Positions 58,339 through 64,000 of a DNA stretch of 64,000 nucleotides are shown piece by piece. The position numbers and the translations under genes are program-made. The notes under the pieces are model-generated. The model worked only from the letters and a program-made list of their open reading frames with translations. It did no database searches and was not told the DNA's origin. The stretch spans positions 62,001 to 126,000 of the forward strand of contig BPJI01000001.1 in the NCBI GenBank assembly GCA_026004535.1. Direction: 5' to 3'. Each line of letters begins with the position of its first letter. The first letter of the stretch is position 1. The stretch is from Candidatus Parcubacteria bacterium. GTDB taxonomy: Bacteria > Patescibacteria > Paceibacteria > UBA6257 > HR35.

Positions 58339-61281
58339 TTAGAAAATTACAAATCCTTTAAATCTGGGGTTAGAAATATCTCTATTAATTATACGAGACT
58401 CTAAAATAATTTGAATTTCTTCTTGTTTAGAAATATATAATGAAGGACTTATGTTTGTTTCTACAACTACATACACCCTATATTGTGTCTCTGGAGTAGA
58501 AATTAGAGTAGTTGTTATTTCTTTATTTATAAATCCCTGAAATAAAGTGGTGGTAGTTGTTGCATTATTTAACGATCTAATTTGTAAGGTTAATCCTGAA
58601 GAATCAAAACAAGTCGCCTTCCCACAATATTGAGCTAAAACTATTATAATCTTTTCAAGATTAATATTGTCGTCTATTTTATAATGCCATGTTGCTTTAA
58701 CTTCAGGAAAATAGTCGGGGTTAAGATAGGCATTTTCAAACATTACATCGTCTATTTGCTGAAAACTACTTGTTATATCATTACAATCAATCATTTTTGT
58801 CGAGGTGGAGATTGTTTTTATTGTTTGATTGTCATTTTTTAAGTTAAGTTGAAAATAAATATCTGTGTTAGGAAGAAAATCTAATTGAAGTTGACAAATG
58901 TTTAGATTGAATTGTTGATTTGAAAGAATTGAAAAGGTTGTGGTTGCTATTAATAGATAGTCAGTTGAGGTTGATGAAGTTGAGACTTTAATTTCATAAA
59001 TTAGATCTTGATCATAATAAGCTGGTGAAAACCAAGATAAAAGATAATTTTTGTCTTCTGTTTTAATTTGAAAATCTAAAATATTCTTAATTGTTGATTT
59101 AGTGATTAATGAATTTTCTGGATTTAAAGGAGCATAAACAAAATCATTTGAAGGATTATTAGTTGAATAAGCATTGCCTAAATTTTGATTAATTATTGTC
59201 TCAGATGATGAGGTTGATGTTTTCTTTCTTTGCAAAGATAAAGATGTTGAAGTTGGGCTGGCGACACAATTAGTAAAATTAGTAATATTTCCCCAACAAA
59301 CATAGTCTATTTGATTATTATCTTTGTCATATAATATTAAACCATTATTTTTAGCTAAATTATGGGATTTGGCATAAATAAAATCTGACTGAGTTGTCAT
59401 TTCTAAAGAAGTATTGTTGTTGACTAATAGAAAATAAGAAAAAGCAGGAATAATACCTTTAAATTTTGATGAAGGAATAATTGTTGTTGATGAACCTGTG
59501 CTTTTTATTCTTTCAATTCTCCAATCTGTTAAATCAATATTAAAGTCATTAGGATTATAAAGTTCAATATATTCACCAGTTGATGTGCCTTCTTTGATAT
59601 AAATTTCAGAAAATAAAATTTTTCCTGTTGAAGGTGTGGCTGTTGAAATGTTTTGAATTAGAATTGGTTCTTGGGGGTTGCATAGATCTTGGGGCAAATC
59701 TGTTGAAGAAGTTGAAAAAGTATAGTTTTCTTCATCTAATTTGTCTTTTAAAAATAAGGCAAAATAATAGATTGTTGAAGTTGTAGGACATTTATTTATT
59801 TCAAAAAATAAGGTTGTAGTTGAATTATTAAATTGTGGTTGAGGAAATGTTGATGAAGTACCAAAGTCTTCTAATTTAAAAGTTGAAAAATTAGTTGAAG
59901 TTGAGATTAAAAGATCGTAGAAATAATTTGTTGAAGATAGATTTAATAATGGCTCTTGGAAAGTAATATTTAAATATATAGATTCTTCAGTTGATGTAAT
60001 TTCAACAATAAAATTATCTATTTTTACTTGCGAAAGATCAATAAAGTCTTCTCTTAGTTTTCTTGATATTGATTTTGAATTTTCAGGGTTAGGATTTCTT
60101 AACCAAAAGTCTTGTGAGTTATTGTCTGTGTCTTGTAAATTTTTTCTTTGAATTGATTTATTTTCAAAATTTAAAGAAATAAATGGTTCTATTTCAGATT
60201 GATAGATTTTTTCTTTGTTGTCTCCATAACCAACTAAATCTGATATTTCTCCATTTGGTTTTCTTAAAATAATTGTATTATTTTTAGATATTGAATAGCT
60301 TTGAGCATAAGTTAGGTCTGCTTGATAGTTATCTTTAAATTCTTCAGCTGAAATTAAAAAGAATGAATAGGGTTTGATTTTGCCTTGAAATTTTGATTGA
60401 GGAATTAAAGTATAGAGATTAGGAGTTGAGGTTGAATCAGGATTTTTTGAAGAATATTTTTCTAATTTCCAGCAGGTTAAGTCTATTTCTTCGTTGTTTG
60501 GATTGTAAAGTTCAATATATTCGTCATCAGTACTTGAAGCTGATTCAGATTGAATTTCAGATATTAAGATATTAGGATATTGTTTGTTTTTGTAATTTTC
60601 ACAAGGATCTTTTAGTTGAGAAAAAGAATTTGAAGTTCTTATATCTGCTCCACCTCCTATATAAGTTAAATTATTCATTGTTGTTGGTACTATTTGTTGT
60701 CTTAAAGATGTTGTTGTTTGAGTTGAGGTTTGAATTTTAATTTGATTTGTTCTATCTGTAGTTGTTGGTAATCTTACGATTTCGTACGTCGTAAATTTGT
60801 TTATTTCTCTTTTTTCTTCTGTGTAAGTGATAATATTTTCTTTCTTTTCTTCTTTATAGGTTATTGTTTGAGTTTGAGTTTGTGGTTGAATATTTAATTG
60901 AAGTTTTGAGATTGAAGTTGAAGTTGGTTGAGAAAAAATTTGACCTAAATATGGGGGTGTTGATTCTTTGTAACCTAAGGCTATAAGTCTTATTTCTAAA
61001 GTTTGTTTTTGTTTTTCAAGATTAGCTAATTTTGTTTGTTTTTGTTTAGCTACTTCTGTTTTAAGACATTCTTTCTTTTGTTTAATTGACCAATTATTTT
61101 CTGTACATTGAAGAAATCTATCTTTAATTACTGAAAGAGCACAAGAATAATTATTAGTTGAACAATCATAAACAAAGATAGTATCTTGAAGTATTTGCTC
61201 CCAGTCTTGTTTTTTAGACTTATAATCATCATAATATTCGCCGGTTTTATCACCATTGTATTTTATTATAGCCAGCGCTCT
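58339..61281 (-). pseudogene. C-terminal part of a surface protein: transglycosylase end, linker, two lamin-tail domains
   Basis: The frame is open from the stop TGA at 61282-61284 to 58339 (981 codons) with no ATG, GTG or TTG before 60678, so the usual start at 60678 (779 residues) is internal. From 61281 the reading begins RALAIIKYNGDKTGEYYDDYK, the end of an SLT lysozyme-like domain. A Cys-containing helix and a Gln/Thr linker follow. Two lamin-tail domains come next (ISEIQSESASS..DEYIELYNPNNEEIDLTCWKLEKY near 60590-60450 and ILFSEIYIKEGTSTGEYIELYNPNDFNIDLTDWRIERI near 59620-59510). The last 250 residues have fibronectin-like strands. Lamin-tail domains in bacteria are surface-exposed and bind DNA or membranes. 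The N-terminal parts are in other frames upstream. Confidence 0.78.
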
Positions 61282-61284
61282 TCA

Positions 61285-61720
61285 TTCTCATTAATTCCAT
61301 CTTTAAATAATTTCAAAGCTGCAGCATATAATGAATCTTCTAGATTCCAAGGATTTTTATTTTTAAGTTCTGGATATAGATATCCAAGTTGTAGGTTGAA
61401 ATTGAGTGTAACCAATACCAAAATCTGGAGAAAAAGGAACTTTGTTGATATCTAAACCTAAATTTTTAGTTATTTTTTCTAAAGCTGAGTATTGCTCTGT
61501 ACACCAACTTGTTCGAGCTGTTGTAGAATAGCATTTTGTACCCTCAATAGGCCTGGGTCTACTTCTAAGTACATCACAATACTCTACACATCTCTGAATA
61601 TTCTTATCTTTATCGCCCAAATTGTTTCCCATAATTTCTAGTAAATCCACTCTCTTTTTCTAAAATGGTTAATAAATAGGAAGGCGTTTTAAGCCCTATT
61701 ATTTTAGTTACCTCTATCCA
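61285..61720 (-). pseudogene. Lytic transglycosylase (SLT) fragments in several frames
   Basis: Three frame segments make one SLT domain. About 61720-61650 reads LKTPSYLLTILEKESGF, with the catalytic Glu in the KES motif. 61650-61363 reads ..NLGDKDKNIQRCVEYCDVL..YSALEKITKNLGLDINKVPFSPDFGIGYTQFQPTTW. About 61385-61285 reads PELKNKNPWNLEDSLYAAALKLFKDGINENEER. A base inserted near 61383 after TTW and one lost near 61278 explain the last two shifts; the first shift is near 61645. The catalytic Glu and the GYTQFQPTTW and NPWNLEDSLYAAA motifs are well kept, so the damage looks recent. The domain would cut peptidoglycan. Confidence 0.75.
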
Positions 61721-62201
61721 CAGCTTCAATAATTTCTTTCCAGGCCAAGAGCAATTACGCCTACAATTATGACAAGAAGGTAAATTAAAAGTAATTAACC
61801 GCGCACTCTGCTTCTTAGTTATTCTAACAATTTAAATGTCTCAATATATTTTTCTAAAGCTTCGTTAGCTATAATTTTGATAATTTTCTTATTTTTAAAG
61901 GCTACGTATAAAGTAGTTTCAAGATACCAATCGCCTCTGTCATCATATTTTTTATAGATAATTGATTTTATAAAAATCATAATTGATTAATTGAAATTTT
62001 CGAAGGAACGCTAATCGTTTTAAAAGTCGTTATATTATCTCTTTCAATTCCTTCCTCGATGGTAGTAGTGGCTATAGAATCTTTTGGTACTCTTCTAGTT
62101 TCTTTCATTATAAATTTCGCCATCGTCCGAAGTCCATATATAATAGAAATCACTGTCCAATCTCTTACGGGTGCTCCAAATCTTATTAAGCTCCAAGATC
62201 A
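61721..62201 (-). pseudogene. Degraded middle part of the same surface-protein gene
   Basis: The stretch between the N-terminal fragment and the SLT domain shows only short coding pieces in changing frames on the minus strand: KIWSTRKRLDSDFYYIWTSDDGEIYNE (about 62185-62095), RRVPKDSIATTTIEEGIE and KTISVPSKISI (about 62090-61985), and a piece near 61980-61820 reading KKYDDRGDWYLETTLYVAFKNKKIIKII. These look like one protein with indels, but the order and exact breakpoints cannot be fixed by eye. Confidence 0.45.
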
Positions 62202-62582
62202 TCAAAATGTAATAGCATCAGTGTCCTTACTTTGATTCAATATCAATTCCTTGGGTATCTCTATTTGATAACCTTCAGCATGATTAATAACCAATTTTCT
62301 GTCTCCTTTATCTATTATTTCTACTCCTTCAAGTCGGATGTCAGTTGTGGTGGAAATGTAAGATTCAAAATCTAAAGCTCTTGATACTTTTTCAGCATAT
62401 TCTTCTTCATTGAATTTCTTTGTTTTTTCTATTTCTTGTTCTATTTGTTGAAGCTGTTGTTTAGTTTGCTCTATTTTTTTATTGATTGTTAGTTTTTGAT
62501 AAAGAAAATAGCCTCCAACTGATAATAAAAGAAGAAAAACTATAAATAAGGATAAAATATCTTTCTTTGTTAAACTTTGCAT
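62202..62582 (-). pseudogene. N-terminal fragment: membrane anchor plus coiled coil
   Basis: 126 residues: a membrane helix (DILSLFIVFLLLLSVGGYFLY), a strong coiled coil (NKKIEQTKQQLQQIEQEIEKTKKF) and a small beta region (IRLEGVEIIDKGDRKLVINHAEGYQIEIP). The stop at 62202 is followed by coding-like sequence in other frames, so I read it as the start of the decayed surface protein that runs to 58339. A free-standing small membrane protein is the alternative. Confidence 0.55.
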
Positions 62583-62643
62583 TTTGAGATTATTTTAAAA
62601 AATATAAATTAAAAAATCAATATACCAATTGTGGAAAAGTAAT

Positions 62644-62702
62644 TTGACTTTTAAAAAATTTTGTGGTATAATAAAAGAAATCCCCAGAAATGGGGATTTT
62701 TA
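62644..62702 (+). promoter_or_regulatory. Promoter followed at +1 by a terminator-like hairpin
   Basis: TTGACT (62644-62649), 17 bp, TATAAT (62667-62672). The predicted start (about 62679) coincides with the base of a hairpin AATCCCCA-GAAA-TGGGGATT (62679-62698) followed by TTTT. The hairpin could protect the 5' end of the 3D-protein mRNA, act as attenuator, or serve as terminator for minus-strand transcripts coming from murE. Confidence 0.75.
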
Positions 62703-62732
62703 AATTGGCCGAAAATTACCAGTAAAAATTAG

Positions 62733-63161
62733 ATGGGTATTGAGTCGCTACGTAAATTAATACCTGTTATTTTCTTTTTTATTATTTTCAGTTATGCTCT
62801 GTCGCCTTCTGGTGCTGAAATTGAACCCGTTGTCGAGCAAAACTCTTTTGTTAATCCGTTGCCAATAAAGAAGTTTATGATTATGACTATTACCGGTTAT
62901 TCTTCAAGTCCTGACGAAACTGATGACGACCCTTGGATTACTGCCTATAATACATTTGCAAGAGATGGGGTTGTTGCTTCAAATATTTTACCCTTTGGAA
63001 CTAAAATAAAGATCCCTGAACTTTTTGGTGATAAAATTTTTGTTGTTGAAGACAAAATGAACCCAAAATATGGCGAAAATTTAGACATTTGGTTTCCAAC
63101 GAAATGGCAGGCTCTAAATTTTGGCATCCATTATAATGTTTTAGTTGAAATTTTAGAATAA
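62733..63161 (+). CDS. Secreted 3D-domain protein (peptidoglycan hydrolase-like)
   Basis: 142 residues: a signal peptide (LIPVIFFFIIFSYALSPSGA) and a 3D domain with MTITGYSSSPDETDDDPWITAYNTFARDGVVASNILPFGTKIKIP and the family Asp triad in VVEDKMNPKYGENLDIWFPTKWQALNFG. 3D domains form the catalytic barrel of MltA and Rpf/Sps-type enzymes that cleave glycan strands. The 3' end overlaps the converging murE by 31 bp. Confidence 0.87.
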   Translation: MGIESLRKLIPVIFFFIIFSYALSPSGAEIEPVVEQNSFVNPLPIKKFMIMTITGYSSSPDETDDDPWITAYNTFARDGVVASNILPFGTKIKIPELFGDKIFVVEDKMNPKYGENLDIWFPTKWQALNFGIHYNVLVEILE

Positions 63162-64000
63162 TTCTTGAGAGCTTCAATAACCACTTCCTTTTCATTCCAA
63201 GATATTGTTTTATCTTTATAAACAATTGACGGTTCATTGCCTTTACCAATTGTTATGACAATGTCTCCTTTCTGGGCTAATTCAATTAATCTGAAAATTG
63301 CTCGTTTTCTATCAGGAATAATTTCTATTGGTTTTTCAATTTCAAATTCAGCTAAATATCTTTTGGCACCCATTTCAATTGCCTTAATAATTTCATTAGG
63401 ATCTTCATTAAATGGATCCTCGTCACTAATAACGATATGATTACAATATTTAGCGGCTATTTCACCTATAACAGGTCTTTTCCATTTGTCTCTTAACCCT
63501 CCAGCAGAACCAATTAAACAAATCATTCTTTTTGGCTTAAATAGTTCAATTACTGTTTTATAAACTTCTTCAATTGAATCAGGGGTATGAGCATAATCAA
63601 CGATAACTTTAAAACCTTTAGCATTAATAATATCAAATCTTCCCGGTAGCCCTTTAAATTCTTTAATTATTTGCTCTAGGCTATTGATTGGCAAACTTAA
63701 AGCCTTGATAACACTTAAGCCTGCTAAAAGATTATAAAGATTAATTTTGCCCAAAAGTGGAGAAGAAAATTTTTTACCTTCTAAAACGAACTCAATTCCT
63801 TTATTATAAATTTTATAAGTTGTTGGTTTTAAGAGAGAATACTCGGCTAAACTTGATTCAAGGCTAAAATTAATTTTTTGTTCAGCTCGAAAACTTAAAA
63901 AATAATCAGCTTCGAAATCATCGATATTAACAATAATTGTTTTTTTAACTTTTGTCCCTCTTAAAAATTTTCTCACCTTGCTTTTTTCTAAAGCTTTAAA
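63131..64000 (-). CDS. MurE-type Mur ligase, N-terminus beyond the window
   Basis: The reading frame is open to the window end; the GTG/ATG at 63976 is internal. Visible are the end of the central ATPase domain (LLGKINLYNLLAGLSVIKALSLPINSLEQIIKEFKGLPGRFDII) and the C-terminal ligase domain (KVIVDYAHTPDSIEEVYKTVIEL, CLIGSAGGLRDKWKRPVIGEIAAKYCNHIVISDEDPFNEDP, ITIGKGNEPSI). The DNP-type motif that binds meso-diaminopimelate (DNPR) is replaced by DEDPFNEDP, so the amino acid added is uncertain. MurE adds the third residue to the peptidoglycan stem peptide. Confidence 0.85.
   Translation of the reverse strand, partial: FKALEKSKVRKFLRGTKVKKTIIVNIDDFEADYFLSFRAEQKINFSLESSLAEYSLLKPTTYKIYNKGIEFVLEGKKFSSPLLGKINLYNLLAGLSVIKALSLPINSLEQIIKEFKGLPGRFDIINAKGFKVIVDYAHTPDSIEEVYKTVIELFKPKRMICLIGSAGGLRDKWKRPVIGEIAAKYCNHIVISDEDPFNEDPNEIIKAIEMGAKRYLAEFEIEKPIEIIPDRKRAIFRLIELAQKGDIVITIGKGNEPSIVYKDKTISWNEKEVVIEALKNYSKISTKTL

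Noticed and set aside
61186..61455. 89-residue plus-strand frame with a hydrophobic start
   Set aside because: Antisense to clearly readable SLT-domain coding on the minus strand.

Overview
The window looks like a chromosome segment of a Candidate Phyla Radiation bacterium (Patescibacteria, most like Parcubacteria). The support is strongly AT-rich DNA, tightly packed genes with 1-30 bp overlaps, shortened versions of universal proteins (ValS, UvrC, HrcA, DnaX, SecD, DnaJ), a PrgI/VirB4/VirD4-type secretion apparatus without relaxase or outer-membrane parts, and lamin-tail and LamG surface proteins. No taxonomic marker was compared with a database, so this assignment is inference.

Layout. 1-3.6 kb: end of an S1-domain protein, FtsH, a site-2 protease and a frameshifted membrane-protein gene. 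3.7-3.9 kb: tRNA-Thr, -Ala and -Val. 4.0-15.0 kb: a co-directional type IV secretion-like operon (VirB6-like, PrgI/VirB3-like, a VirB4 split into two genes, secreted proteins, and a VirB2-like membrane segment fused to an L,D-transpeptidase). 14.9-16.1 kb: yidC, rnpA, rpmH and tRNA-Gln on the minus strand. 16.08-16.38 kb: an unusual mirror-type repeat array. 16.4-24.1 kb: a minus-strand operon joining a sigma-region-4/HARE-HTH protein, a membrane partner, a VirD4-like ATPase, DnaG, the main sigma factor and DnaX. 24.1-28.8 kb: heat-shock operon hsp20-hrcA-grpE-dnaK-dnaJ-rpsT behind a CIRCE-like operator. 28.8-30.4 kb: decayed DNA holding toxin-antitoxin and pilin-LamG remnants. 30.5-36.1 kb: holA, HU, RNase Y, phosphoglycerate mutase and UvrC. 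36.2-36.5 kb: second copy of the mirror repeat array. 36.5-43.3 kb: secG, a solute-binding protein, a pilus-assembly-like protein, rpmB, ftsB-like, yraN-like and leuS. 43.3-54.7 kb: tRNA-Ile(UAU), a small Hsp20-like protein, PrsW, valS, tRNA-Ser, secF, secD, gltX, a histidine kinase, polA and tsaE. 54.7-58.1 kb: an acidic protein, yebC, RNase P RNA, a comEC split in two, and tRNA-Arg. 58.3-62.6 kb: a decayed multi-domain surface protein (transglycosylase plus two lamin-tail domains). 62.7-64.0 kb: a 3D-domain protein and the C-terminal part of MurE.

The most unusual signal is a set of short-word repeats with one architecture but different words. Related 7-8 bp words are separated by 3-5 bp, repeated several times, then followed by the same words in reverse complement, so the array can fold into long hairpins. 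This is seen in two intergenic loci 20 kb apart, inside the coding sequence of dnaG, and inside helix P3 of RNase P RNA. Other notable points are the VirB2-like/L,D-transpeptidase fusion, a tRNA-Ile with a genomic UAU anticodon, a phosphoglycerate mutase with Cys in place of the catalytic Ser, and decayed partial copies of two tRNAs next to the intact genes.
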